Positions 12,385-23,578 of a DNA stretch of 64,000 nt are shown here, one piece after another. Under the pieces are notes generated by a model, which saw only the letters and a list, made by a program, of their open reading frames with translations, did not search any database and was not told the DNA's origin. The stretch is from Wyeomyia smithii (lineage: Eukaryota; Arthropoda; Insecta; Diptera; Culicidae). The stretch covers positions 198,970,857 through 199,034,856 of the forward strand of contig NC_073695.1 of assembly GCF_029784165.1 (NCBI RefSeq), read 5' to 3'. Position 1 is the first letter of the stretch, and every line of letters starts with the position of its first letter. The position numbers and the translations under genes were made by a program.

Positions 12385-14693
12385 ATAATGATCAGTACTA
12401 ATTAATTAAATTTAAATCAACAATATTTATTTGTCTTGTGAACGATGGCTCACTCTCCGATCACCAAGCGAAAGATGTCACATAAAAAAATTCCTGCAGT
12501 TACAAGTTCGTGGAAAAGATAACAATAAAGAATTACAGTTTTTAAACATAAATGTGTATTCACAGAAAATTAAAAATGGACATGAGAAATACAGAGTGTA
12601 GAGTTCAAAAATAAACAACGCATTTTATTTGTACAATGAACCTAATTTATATACCATGCTAAAATACGTACAGAATTTTAAAGTCCCGGTGGCGCAATGT
12701 ATTTTGCGGCACCCGGAAAATCATATTGAATTCTGGTATTACTATACGAAATAAGAAGAAGAAGAAGACAATTTAAACGGCAATTCGATTGTGTTCCAGA
12801 TCGCAAAACGATACCTACGCGTTAACCCAACACGCCCCACTGTGCGTCGACAGCGGCAATGTAGTCTTCACTTGGCTTGGCTGCACACAAATGAATATCG
12901 AGTTCGTCTGCACTGATAGACGACGAATGACCCGCGCTTTATTCATACATTGCTCGGTGCAGTACTGTTGCCTGTGCCAGCATGTTTTTCTTTCAAGACA
13001 TCAGTTTTAATAACATTCTAACAGCAGAACGTAAAACTGTTTGATAGTGGAGGTGATTACGAACTTTCCGAAAAAGCTTCACCTGCAAGACATCAAAATA
13101 GTCTAGGCTCATGGAAGCGAACATTAGTTGACCTATTGGGACGGGGAGATTCTGTCAATTTTTTTTGTCACTACCATACAGGATATCACAGCACAGGGCC
13201 GGCGTCACCTTATTTTCCCGAGTGGGTAGTAAGAAATAGGAAAGGTTCATGGGTGACAAAGGCGTAGCCGGGGGGGTAGTGCGACCTACTGATACCTGAA
13301 CATAATTTTAAGAAAAATCGACAGTGCATCAACAATGGGGTGCCAACGGAATGTTGCAGAGAAATTAGATTTTCGAATTTCGTTCAGTAGTAATGTTTGC
13401 ATTTAAAATATGGACTTTTTTCGGATGGCGATAGAAAAAACCAAGACCGATAATTGATTTCAATGAATTTCCCATGGAAGGTAATTATATAGGCTCACTT
13501 GCAAAGGGCCTTCCGGGAGTTTACGGGAACATTCGCCATGGTGGACGAAAACATGCGTGTAGGCATGTTTTTGAATTCTTTCTTTGTTTTATTTATCAAT
13601 TCCTCCTCAATTTTCTCGTCAAAATTGTTGAAATTAGTCTTACGCTTCTGGTTTGCTTAGAAACATGGGACGCAGCTGAGGAACGTTGGGTTGGTTGGCC
13701 GACCTGGGTACCGCATCGATTTTCAGCCACTTCACCCCTCCAACGTTTGCATTGATTAGTAGGCCGACTCCATATCCGGCCAGAGCACCGCGTATTCGCC
13801 CCTATGGTATTTTTTAATATACGACGCAACTTCCGACTGGCACTTCGTACTATAAACTTTCCCGATCACGACCAGTACGGAGCTTCTGGCTGCCAGTCGT
13901 TGCCATCCAGGGTGAGATTGGTCTCGGCGTCCACCACTACCATCACGTCGCGTTTTGCCGGAGAAATCGACTCGACCATCTTAATCAGCCGCTGACACTG
14001 TGTCATTGCCTGCAGCTCTGAGGCCGTCCATTGCCGCTTTCTGATGTCCATGTTCGCCAGGTACTTTTCCACTATTTGGCCGGTTGCACCGACCTCCCGA
14101 TCGAGCCTACGCAGCGATGTAGTCACTTTTTCCTCGGTCTTCCACTTCAGCATTCTTTGGAGGTTCTGGTCGCTCAGGGTCGTCGGCCGTACGGAACCGG
14201 TCTTTCTTTCGATGCTCTGATTGTACTCCAACAGTGCCAAGATGTTGTAGATACCGGAACAAGCATAACCGGTGTCCCTTTTCCGTATGATGTCCGTTTT
14301 CGACGTTGCGGTATCTTTGATCGCGCACACTTCTCAATGGAGCAGCCTCACTGTTTTCACCATTACGGTTAGAGTTCGAGTCATTTTTTTTTGTTGACTC
14401 ATGAGATACTATGATTGATGCTGCATGCGTAGTTTTGTCAGTGCGTGTAAAGGTAAACTCATGAAAATCCGGCATTTTTGGAGCATTTTTTTAATACAAA
14501 CGTTAGGGCTCAACAATTTTGTCTTCGGACTTCTGATGAGGATTTACTTACAGTCGCGAAAGTCTCACTTTTTTGACCATCCTCAAAATGCACAAGAGTT
14601 CTTGAAGTTTCCGGAATCGATTTTTTTTATAGCAAACCTTTTATAAATACATGAATTATCGAGATCTGATGTTATTTCATTAAAATTTGTTTG
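12332..14693. repeat. 2.36-kb tandem duplication, copy 1
   Basis: Starts 'ttactaaacttaaaatg' at the SINE end and stops at '...attaaaatttgtttg'. It is followed without spacer by copy 2. The offset drifts only from 2362 to 2359, so there are a handful of small indels and scattered substitutions (about 99% identity judged by eye). The unit contains unrelated left sequence (12332-13185), the TSD and one end of the hAT-like element from 13194, and a decayed Tc1/mariner-type transposase on the minus strand. Confidence 0.9.
13650..14330 (-). pseudogene. Decayed IS630-Tc1-mariner transposase (copy 1)
   Basis: The open stretch 14330-13866 (154 codons) reads as the middle of a Tc1/mariner-superfamily transposase: 'YNQSIERKTGSVRPTTLS' (paired-like helix-turn-helix linker), 'LRRLDREVGATGQIVEKYL', then 'KRDVMVVVDAETNLTLDG', where the Asp of 'VVDAET' fits the first catalytic acidic residue. 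Past 13866 the homology continues in broken frames, with an 'NVPQLRPM' relic near 13690 where the last catalytic Glu block (PQLRPIE) would be; a stretch before it is missing. Stops and frameshifts make it inactive. Related families are common in mosquitoes (for example ITm elements); the exact family is not claimed. Confidence 0.7.
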
Positions 14694-17052
14694 TTACTAA
14701 ACTTAAAATGTAAGTCATATGACAAAAAATGAAATTAGTTCGTAAAATAATGATCAGTACTAATTAATTAAATTTAAATCAACAATATTTATTTGTCTTG
14801 TGAACGATGGCTCACTCTCCGATCACCAAGCGAAAGATGTCACATAAAAAAATTCCTGCAGTTACAAGTTCGTGGAAAAGATAACAATAAAGAATTACAG
14901 TTTTTAATCAAAAATGTGTATTCACAGAAAATTAAAAATGGACATGAGAAATACAGAGTGTAGAGTTCAAAAATAAACAACGCATTTTATTTGTACAATG
15001 AACCTAATTTATATACCATGCTAAAATACGTACAGAATTTTAGAGTCCCGGTGGCGCAATGTATTTTGCGGCACCCGGAAAATCATATTGAATTCTGGTA
15101 TTACTATACGAAATAAGAAGTAGAGAAGATAATTTAAACGGCAATTCGATTGTGTTCCAGATCGCAAAACGATACCTACGTGTTAACCCAACACGCCCCA
15201 CTGTGCGTCGACAGCGGCAATGTAGTCTTCACTTGGCTTGGCTGCACACAAATGAATATCGAGTTCGACTGCACTGATAGACGACGAATGACCCGCGCTT
15301 TATTCATACATTGCTCGGTGCAGTACTGTTGCCTGTGCCAGCATGTTTTTCTTTCAAGACATCAGTTTTAATAACATTCTAACAGCAGAACGTAAAACTG
15401 TTTGATAGTGGAGGTGATTACGAACTTTCCGAAAAAGCTTCACCTGCAAGACATCAAAATAGTCTAGGCTCATGGAAGCGAACATTAGTTGACCTATTGG
15501 GACGGGGAGATTCTGTCAATTTTTTTGTCACTACCATACAGGATATCACAGCACAGGGCCGGCGTCACCTTATTTTCCCGAGTGGGTAGTAAGAAATAGG
15601 AAAGGTTCATGGGTGACAAAGGCGTAGCCGGGGGGGTAGTGCGACCTACTGATACCTGAACATAATTTTAAGAAAAATCGACAGTGCATCAACAATGGGG
15701 TGCCAACGGAATGTTGCAGAGAAATTAGATTTTCGAATTTCGTTCAGTAGTAATGTTTGCATTTAAAATATGGACTTTTTTCGGATGGCGATAGAAAAAA
15801 CCAAGACCGATAATTGATTTCAATGAATTTCCCATGGAAGGTAATTATATAGGCTCACTTGCAAAGGGCCTTCCGGGAGTTTACGGGAACATTCGCCATG
15901 GTGGACGAAAACATGCGTGTAGGCATGTTTTTGAATTCTTTCTTTGTTTTATTTATCAATTCCTCCTCAATTTTCTCGTCAAAATTGTTGAAATTAGTCT
16001 TACGCTTCTGGTTTGCTTAGAAACATGGGACGCAGCTGAGGAACGTTGGGTTGGTTGGCCGACCTGGGTACCGCATCGATTTTCAGCCACTTCAACCTCC
16101 AACGTTTGCATTGATTAGTAGGCCGACTCCATATCCGGCCAGAGCACCGCGTATTCGCCCCTATGGTATTTTTTAATATACGACGCAACTTCCGACTGGC
16201 ACTTCGTACTATAAACTTCCCCGATCACGACCAGTACGGAGCTTCTGGCTGCCAGTCGTTGCCATCCAGGGTGAGATTGGTCTCGGCGTCCATCACTACC
16301 ATCACGTCGCGTTTTGCCGGAGAAATCGACTCGACCATCTTAATCAGCCGCTGACACTGTGTCATTGCCTGCAGCTCTGAGGCCGTCCATTGCCGCTTTC
16401 TGATGTCCATGTTCGCCAGGTACTTTTCCACTATTTGGCCGGTAGCACCGACCTCCCGATCGAGCCTACGCAGCGATGTAGTCACTTTTTCCTCGGTCTT
16501 CCACTTCAGCATTCTTTGGAGGTTCTGGTCGCTCAGGGTCGTCGGCCGTACGGAACCGGTCTTTCTTTCGATGCTCTGATTGTACTCCAACAGTGCCAAG
16601 ATGTTGTAGATACCGGAACAAGCATAACCGGTGTCCCTTTTCCGTATGATGTCCGTTTTCGACGTTGCGGTATCTTTGATCGCGCACACTTCTCAATGGA
16701 GCAGCCTCACTGTTTTCACCATTACGGTTAGAGTTCGAGTCATTTTTTTTCGTTGACTCATGAGATACTATGATTGATGCTGCATGCGTAGTTTTGTCAG
16801 TGCGTGTAAAGGTAAACTCATGAAAATCCGGCATTTTTGGAGCATTTTTTTAATGCAAACGTTAGGGCTCAACAATTTTGTCTTCGGACTTCTGATGAGG
16901 ATTTACTTACAGTCGCGAAAGTCTCACTTTTTTGACCATCCTCAAAATGCACAAGAGTTCTTGAAGTTTCCGGAATCGATTTTTTTTATAGCAAACCTTT
17001 TATAAATGCATGAATTATCGAGATCTGATGTTATTTCATTAAAATTTGTTTG
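14694..17052. repeat. 2.36-kb tandem duplication, copy 2
   Basis: Direct head-to-tail repeat of 12332-14693, ending at 'attaaaatttgtttg' (17052), after which the sequence leaves the unit. It repeats the element's left TSD (tcacagca, 15546-15553) and TIR (15554). All translated fragments of copy 1 reappear with the same disabling mutations, so the duplication is younger than the decay of the transposase. Confidence 0.9.
16009..16689 (-). pseudogene. Decayed IS630-Tc1-mariner transposase (copy 2)
   Basis: Duplicate of the relic at 13650-14330 within the tandem repeat. It carries the same truncation, with a further small deletion near 16095 ('cttcaacctcc' versus 'cttcacccctcc') and one Val-to-Met change beside the catalytic Asp. 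The identical main lesions show the copies descend from an already dead gene. Confidence 0.7.
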
Positions 17053-17452
17053 AAAATAAAAAAAAATCAGGGACATGAAAACTTTTACGTTGGGAGACTC
17101 GAGCTACATCAGAACACACAAGAGATAAAAAACTGTAAAACGCTTTGAGGCTCAAATATGGCATGGGAAACTTTCACGAGAAAACATTGTTAATCTTTAG
17201 AACTCTATCGTAAATAAAATACTCTATCGTAAAAGAAACAATTGAAAAAAATCCTTTTCCCTGAGAAACTTTACAACTGTACATAAATCTGTAGATTTAT
17301 AACCTCTCGCTCAACAATATCCATCGAAAAATCTGTCGCTCGCAACATTACTTTTTTTGGTTTTGTCCGATAGTTCCGTGTGGGTAAGTACCCACATGGA
17401 TATTTTACTACTACCCATACTACCCACATGAAACGCCGGCCCTGTCACAGCA

Positions 17453-19233
17453 GGCAGTTGGTGTCTACTCATGCAGTCTGTGCCAAGAGTGCTCGCATGT
17501 GATTGGTACATTGTTCGTGAAAATTCGACCTTCAAACTTTTATGAAATTTTCACTGTTTAACAATGAATTGATAATGATAATGGAATCACAAAATTGTCC
17601 CTCATTTTATCAACCCAACGACATATTGATTATTGTAATCCATCATGTGGTTACATCAGTATTACCGTTTGAAATCTTTCATTCCAACGTTACAGCTTGG
17701 TTTTAGTTTCCGCAGAATGTATCTCGATATAGTGCGGTTAGACGTAGTCCTACGTCAAAAATATTAATCGCAAACCATTTTTGTATTCATTGTCGTTTTA
17801 CAAAATATTTTGGTTTATTTTCACGTGAAATAATAAATTCCATAAGCTTTCAGTAATAATCGTGTCAGCGTACTTCGATTATTAAACTTGCGCTTTTCTG
17901 GATTTAAGACTTTGGTTACAATTTCGAACACACTTCATCACAGTCGAATGGTTTTTCACGTCTCACAAAACAGTGAGATGTAGGATGGTAAAATTTTGCA
18001 ACTGTATGAGACCCCGAAAAATCCACCTCACAGGTTACGCTCTCATACACATTTTTAAAAAGTTTGCGCAAATATATATAAACTCAAAACTCTGAAAAAA
18101 CATTTATACAACGGCAAATTTAAAGAAACAGACTTGAAAAATTTGTGTTTTACAGACAAATTTGCACATTCGGTATTCCTGTTGTTACCTAAAACTTCGT
18201 ATGAGTCATGCATGCGTTACAGCAAGAAGATAGTTACACGCTATCAAAAAACGACGCAAGTGCGTGCCCTCTGTTTTGAGTGTAGTATTCGTTCCTCCCT
18301 CCCAGGTTTTTATGCCCTAGTTGTTTATAAACAAACCTACTCGCTGGCAATTTTTTTCCAATATGGCCGATTCTGCTTTTGACTTTTTTAGCATGTCGCA
18401 ATACGCAGTATGGTGGCGCTAAGAACACTTAAGGCCCAAATACACACATGGCGCATTGACACCTTTTCCATACTAAATAGAAGGCGTGATCACTATCCCG
18501 CCTTCCATTTTGTATGGAGAATGTGTCATTACGCCGTGTGTGTATTTGGGCCTTTAGAAGTCAACGATTTAATAAAATAGATAGTCTTACAGCTTTTATC
18601 GATATTATCGCAATAAGAAGGGTTGCGGTTTTTTATGTAGAAATTTCGACAGTCGTAATTTGTACACAATCGACAATTTTATTCAATCCCAGTTTCTATT
18701 TACGATAAAATTGTTTGTTTTAGTGTTGATTTGAAAAAAAAATACACCCACCTCACAAAATCAGTGTTATATCATTGCAAAAACAGCGACTCTTTAACCT
18801 GTGATAATGTTCATGCGTCTGGCAGCTTTGACTGTAATCCAGCGCTGCCATCACTAGACTGGTTAGAGTTGCAAGTTGCAGAAAGATGTCGTTAGCATTC
18901 CAAACGAGTAAGAGTTTGAATTCTTACACACGATTTCTGGAGTTTTTTGTTATAGCTTGGATGTCTGTTATCTGTGGTAGAACTAAACTTCAAATGAAAG
19001 TTTATTTTCTCATCCACATAGGTAATTCGTTTTTTCGTGTAAAATTGATCAACAAACTGTTATCAACAAAAACAAACTAAAATCAGCTGATCGCAACAAT
19101 CTCGTCAACAGTGCATTATGCTTTGATCGCTTTGATCCACATAATTGTGTAATGCTAGGTTTATTTTGTTATTATAGCTAGTAGTGCAAAAAATTGGTTG
19201 ACTGAGTCATTTTCGAGATTTGAGTATTTGAAT
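17453..19233. other. Spacer upstream of the UPF0598 gene
   Basis: No coding sequence was recognised. It includes a diverged CAGGGATA-type repeat end at 18140-18180 and the compact foldback at 18430-18556. The last few hundred bases are presumably promoter and 5'UTR of the gene starting at 19234; 'tgagtcattttcgag' at 19202 resembles an AP-1 type site but this is weak. Confidence 0.35.
18430..18556. repeat. 127-bp foldback element
   Basis: Almost the whole stretch is palindromic: 'aaggcccaaatacacaca' at 18431 and 'tgtgtgtatttgggccttt' at 18537-18555 are the outermost parts, and pairing continues inward (about 60-base arms, roughly 80% matched) to a short loop around 'gatcactatc'. It is either a miniature inverted-repeat transposon or the source of a hairpin RNA. 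No clear target duplication. Confidence 0.7.
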
Positions 19234-19981
19234 ATGCTCATGAAAAACTTGCTGTTATCGATAAGAGCGAGACGATGTTCTACGTTAAGTTATGTACAAG
19301 GGCAGTCACCCGCAAAAAATGTACGTGAATATTTTTACTACATCGACCATGAGGGAATGGTAATATTACAAAAATAATATGTTGACATGATATTACAATG
19401 GTAGATTCTGTTAGCTCTTTCTAGACGATGCACGCATAAAAAATTTTACATCATGTTTCAAAGAGAAAAAGTTTCTAGAATTTTTTTTCAAACGGCTGCG
19501 CCTTAACGATAGTGACCGCTACCGAGAACACTTCCCCTTTGTGTCACCTTGTGGTCGCGAGCGCAATTACGTGCGATGTGACGATGTTCCTATCGTGTTC
19601 AGCCACATTTTTCAAGATACAAGTGAGTATTTTGAACGTGTTTGTCTGCAGAATATGTTTCTGACTATCTTTTTATTTAAAGAGAACAACGATTGCTTGT
19701 CTTACGCACATGCTGATGAACTTTTGTCTGTACCTTGGGAACCTAACCGAATATGCATGTTTCCAATCAGTGGTCGCGTATACCACCCGGCACCAGAAAG
19801 GTATGGATCTATTGGGCTGGTTAGGTCGAAGCTAGCGATCGAACTGAGTAAACATTTTACTTTCTCCGAGGGAGAAGAAAAACCTCCTACATATTTCAGC
19901 TGGAATGGGGTCCAGTTCGAATTGGACAGGGACTGGTGGAAAAACACATATATTGGCAGAAGAGCATACAAGTTAGAATAA
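19234..19981 (+). CDS. UPF0598 family protein (C8orf82-like), probably mitochondrial
   Basis: Three exons: 19234-19359, 19415-19622, 19683-19981, 210 aa (human C8orf82 216 aa). Intron 1 is 55 bp (GTAATA...TGTTAG); intron 2 is 60 bp (GTGAGT...TTAAAG). The N-terminus 'MLMKNLLLSIRARR' is basic and hydrophobic like a mitochondrial presequence. Then come the family blocks 'VREYFYYIDHEGM', 'LFLDDARIKNFTSCFK', 'FPFVSPCGRERNYVRCDD', 'VPWEPNR' and 'GRVYHPAPERYGSIGLVRS'. Molecular function of the family is unknown. Intron 2 is a multiple of three without a stop in frame, so its retention would still give a protein. AATAAA at 19994-19999. The gene is tail to tail with the ICE2-like gene, 48 bp between stop codons. 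Confidence 0.88.
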
Positions 19982-20029
19982 GATTTTAGGTCAAATAAAC
20001 AGCTTTGCTGATTCAGACATACACTTGCT

Positions 20030-22250
20030 TTATTTTTCGAGCATTTGAACGTTGGCTTGGTCAATGTACGTCTGATAGTCGATTGTTTCTCCTTTTGCTG
20101 AATTTTTCATAGGAGATTCTACTATGGATGAGCTGCATGACGATGAACTTTTGTTGATAAACCTTAACGGACCAGGATAAGGTGCGAACTGATCAAGCGA
20201 GTTTTGAATTTTCGTCACAAATGTCTGTTCTTTGCGTTTCTGTTGCTTTCGTTCGCGCTCCTTGCGTTTCCGTCGTTCTCGATTACCTTTAGATTTTTTA
20301 GCCTTGAGCTGACACTTTGCTTGAACTTGAACTGGCTTCGGTTTTGGGCGCAGTTTTTCACGTGCTACAATTCGTTGAACATTGTTCCAATGCGGAAAAG
20401 TACAAGGTAACAGCGTGTGCTCCTTATGAAGTTTTGTTATAACTGTCCGATCGATTGGTACCCAGTCATATTGCTCCAAAACGCATGGTTCATATTCGAC
20501 GGATGAATAGATGTTCGAAAAATTCAAACTAATGCCAGATCCCGCTAAATTAGGATCATTTGAAAGAATCAGTACAGTTTCTGGATTCTTCGTATCATGT
20601 TGCATGAGATGATCCCCAGGAGGAAAGCTTAATAAAAGTTTCAATGTTTGCCACAAGTTTGTTATGAGGTTCATCGGTTCGATATCATATGTCCGTTTCA
20701 GCTCTTCTTCTATATCCTTCAGCTCAAGATAGTGATGGGAAAGAATTGTATGCGTAACTGCATTTATTCGTAATCGTAACGTTTTCGAATTCGGCCTTAA
20801 AAATTGCCTTGTCCACTCTCTGATCAACTCACTTTGAGTCATTTGTTCGGCACCAAATTCTGCTTGATATTCTAGTTTAACTGACACATTTATAAAAAAC
20901 TTTACTTTACGTAATGATTCGTAACAATCCATTCGAAATCTAACAAGAAACCGATACTGCTCATCTCCATTTTGTAATTTCCATAAACTTAAACTAACAT
21001 TTTGTTGAGGCGTGTCACTTGTTTTTCTCATTTCTTCCAATCGTTGAAGATAATCATCGAATTCAAAGACTTTATAATCAGACGTTTGGGGTGTTTTTTG
21101 ATCTCTCGTTTTTCTTCCTGTCCCCAAAGAACCGTCTTTTTTTAGATGGCTCATAAAACTTCTTATCAAATATTTATGTGCTTTTACGTTCCGATTGTGA
21201 CTCATCATTCTTATCGGCTGCATTTTTTTATCAATATATATCACATTTCGTCCTTCAACGGAAATTATTTTAAACGGGACAAACCATTGGTTCTGTATAT
21301 TGCTGAATATATCGAGCATGTGTGTTAGTGTTCCGGAATTGATCACGAATCTAACGTCTTCAACTTGTTTTAAAATTAATTCGACCTGTGCAGAATCATC
21401 AGTTTTACTGAGAGTAAGTTGTTCTTGTAAAAACCGATCAATTACTCGTACGTTTCTCTTCAGAGTACGACAACTTAGCAAATTTTCTGTGAAAATGTGC
21501 TTCACACTTTCAATTTCCGAATTGTGTTCAGATACCGGCTCAAATGTTATTTTTTGCTCATTATTTTTATATTTCAACCACATCACTGCTGTTGATAGAT
21601 GGAATGTTTTGTCAGCAGTAACGGTTTCCATTGTTCTCTGAACCTTATGCTTCCAGATATGCACCACTAAATTATTCAATTCTGAATCGACAGTGCGTTT
21701 TCGAAAAACCAAATCATTATTGAAGAAACTTTTTACAAAACTATCAAATAATGATCTCTCCTTTTCTAGCTTTGTTATCAAACTTCTATATTTTGCTAGA
21801 GCTTCTAATTCTTCAACTGTTTCAAAAGGCAGTCTCATGTTCAAACGGTTAAGTACTGTCAAGCAATGCTGATGCTCAGCTCGATTCAAACGTGATCCAC
21901 TGGGAAACTGTTCATACAAACGTGTGGATAGACAGTTTCCAGAGCTAGTATTGTCGATTACAATTTTACGAACCTCTGTGCCATTTCGAGGATCAATCGG
22001 AAAATCTACTTCCGTTTGATTATGGTTATCTACATACAAATCGTCAGGTTGATGCACTATGTCGACTTCATTAATGTGTAAATTAAAAATATCTTCAGTG
22101 TAGCGGGAGAAATCTATTGCAAAATAATCCAATAAACGTGGCTCACTGCGCCGATGATTTTTTGACCTGCAATTATAGAATATCGGTAAACCATGAAAGT
22201 TCCCCCTGTGAGCAACATTTTCACCAGTCCAATTTTATGTAAGCATCCAT
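20030..22250 (-). CDS. Little elongation complex subunit 2-like protein (ICE2/NARG2 family)
   Basis: A 26-nt first exon 22250-22225 ('MDAYIKLDW') joins across a 58-bp intron (GTGAAA...TTGCAG) to 22166-20030, giving 720 aa. The large open frame has no ATG near its start, which is why an upstream exon is needed. Residues ~420-580 resemble the NARG2 C-terminal domain: 'SLWKLQNGDEQYRFLVRFR', 'VSVKLEYQAEFGAEQMTQ', 'LWQTLKLLLSFPPGDHLMQH'. A Lys/Arg-rich segment near residues 630-665 is a likely nuclear signal. Family role: with ICE1 and ELL it forms the little elongation complex for snRNA transcription. The assignment rests on remembered domain features, hence moderate confidence. The stop codon overlaps a minus-strand AATAAA (20034-20029). 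Confidence 0.62.
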
Positions 22251-22504
22251 TCCACCTCCTGGATATTAGTTGTTGTGTGCGTTTCCAAAAGTATTCACTG
22301 CGTCTTGATCCTTTAATACCAAAAACAACTAAATTCTATAACAAAAAACTGAAAACCGACTATTGGTTCTTTTGGTTTTGAAAATTGAAATCTAAATAAT
22401 TTTTCTTCTTCTTCTTTAGACTTGTGTATGGATGACGTTTCATCGCTCCTCCTGCACGGGTATTATGGCAGAGCTGTTTGCTATAACGCCAGTCTGATCT
22501 AAAT

Positions 22505-22588
22505 AATTCCGGACTACTTCGTGATTAGGGCGAAACTAGATAGGAAAACAAGCAAGGATTCGCCCTTATCACGAAGTAGTCCGGAATT
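22505..22588. repeat. Near-perfect 30-bp inverted repeat (hairpin)
   Basis: Arms 22505-22534 and 22559-22588 are reverse complements with a single mismatch, around a 24-base loop. It starts 'aattccggactacttcgtga' and the sequence is not low-complexity. The size and shape are like a microRNA precursor or a minimal foldback transposon. It lies 255 bp upstream of the start codon of the ICE2-like gene and directly beside the hAT-like element at 22612. Confidence 0.75.
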
Positions 22589-22611
22589 GAAGTCGCAGCA
22601 GTAGTATACAG

Positions 22612-23570
22612 TAGAGGTGGGCAATCCGCTCACGAACTGATCTAAAGAGCTGGTTCTTCAAAGTGAGTGAGTGATCTATCGCTCTTTTTTAAAGAGCGGT
22701 AACTCACCCCTTGCTTCAAGCAAAAAGCTGAAGCTGATTTTGTTGATCAGACACCGCAAGCGAGAGCCGTATGAAAGTTTTACACCCCAAGCGCAAAGCG
22801 GCGTGCGACACTGCAATAGAACTCCCAGAAAATAGCTGCCGCCGGCTGCCTGCTCTCCTATGCATAACCATCCACCAGCCGCGGGAATAAAAAAAAATCT
22901 ACTTGCCACAGTTCACACACAGCACACGGGCTGGCTAACGCCGGGACGCACACGAAAAGTGGAACGAAAAGAGCGAAAGAACTGGTTCACTGATCTTTTG
23001 AATCTATGCAGACAATCCGCTCGCGAGCTGATCAGAAAATCAGTTCTTTAAAAGATCGAAATCTTCTGATCGCGAGCGGATTGCCTGCGAGCTGAACAAA
23101 AGAGCCATCGGAAGAACCAGTTCTTCTGAGAGCGGAAGATTTCACTCTTTCAAAGAACTGAATCTTTTGATCAGCCTGCGAGCGGATTGCCAGCTCAGTG
23201 AATCAGTTCTTTCGTTCTTTTCGTTCCACATCCATTCGTGTGCGTACTCGGCGTTAGTCAACCCGTGTACCTGTGTATGGACTGTTGTAAGTTGTTTTTT
23301 TGCATGCTCTTGCGGCTGGCTGGTGGCTGGGTGATGGGAAATGCAAGTCATGCATATCAGGGCAGTTTCTGGGAGTTGCGCTTGGCAAATCGGGTGTAAA
23401 GCTTTCACCTGGCTCTCGCTTGTGGTGTCTGATAATTAGCTACACTGATAAAAACCAAAAATTATGTAGGAACGAAAAGAGCGAGTGAGCTGTTAAAAAG
23501 AACTAGTTCATCTTAGTGAGCGGAACCGATCTGATCCGCTCACTAAGATGAACCATTTTTCCCACCTCTA
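22612..23570 (+). mobile_element. Foldback hAT-like element, copy B (intact ends)
   Basis: 959 bp bounded by 'tagaggtggg' and 'cccacctcta' inverted ends and flanked by the 8-bp direct repeat GTATACAG (22604-22611, 23571-23578). The 8-bp TSD and A-G-rich TIR fit the hAT superfamily. The two halves are imperfect inverted copies of each other, so a transcript would fold into a ~450-bp hairpin. A subterminal palindrome 'gtgagcgg...ccgctcac' lies at 23514-23541. No transposase. A second copy, inverted, is at 10717-11723. Confidence 0.85.
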
Positions 23571-23578
23571 GTATACAG

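Larger units (their letters stand above)
13194..17444. mobile_element. hAT-like element bounded by CAGGGCCGGCG ends
   Basis: The left end 'cagggccggcgt' and the right end 'acgccggccctg' are inverted, and both are flanked by the 8-bp direct repeat TCACAGCA (13186-13193 and 17445-17452). The 8-bp TSD and CAGGG start are hAT traits. The present 4.25 kb is inflated by the internal tandem duplication; removing one copy leaves about 1.9 kb. No hAT transposase is visible. The only coding relic inside is of Tc1/mariner type, so the element is non-autonomous and carries or was invaded by another transposon. Confidence 0.8.

Noticed and set aside
13474..13755. 93-codon plus-strand frame (and its copy at 15834-16118)
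   Set aside because: Antisense to the decayed transposase; no recognisable domain.
20204..20410. Plus-strand frame opposite the ICE2-like gene
   Set aside because: Complement of the Lys/Arg-rich coding segment; the minus-strand frame is long and continuous.
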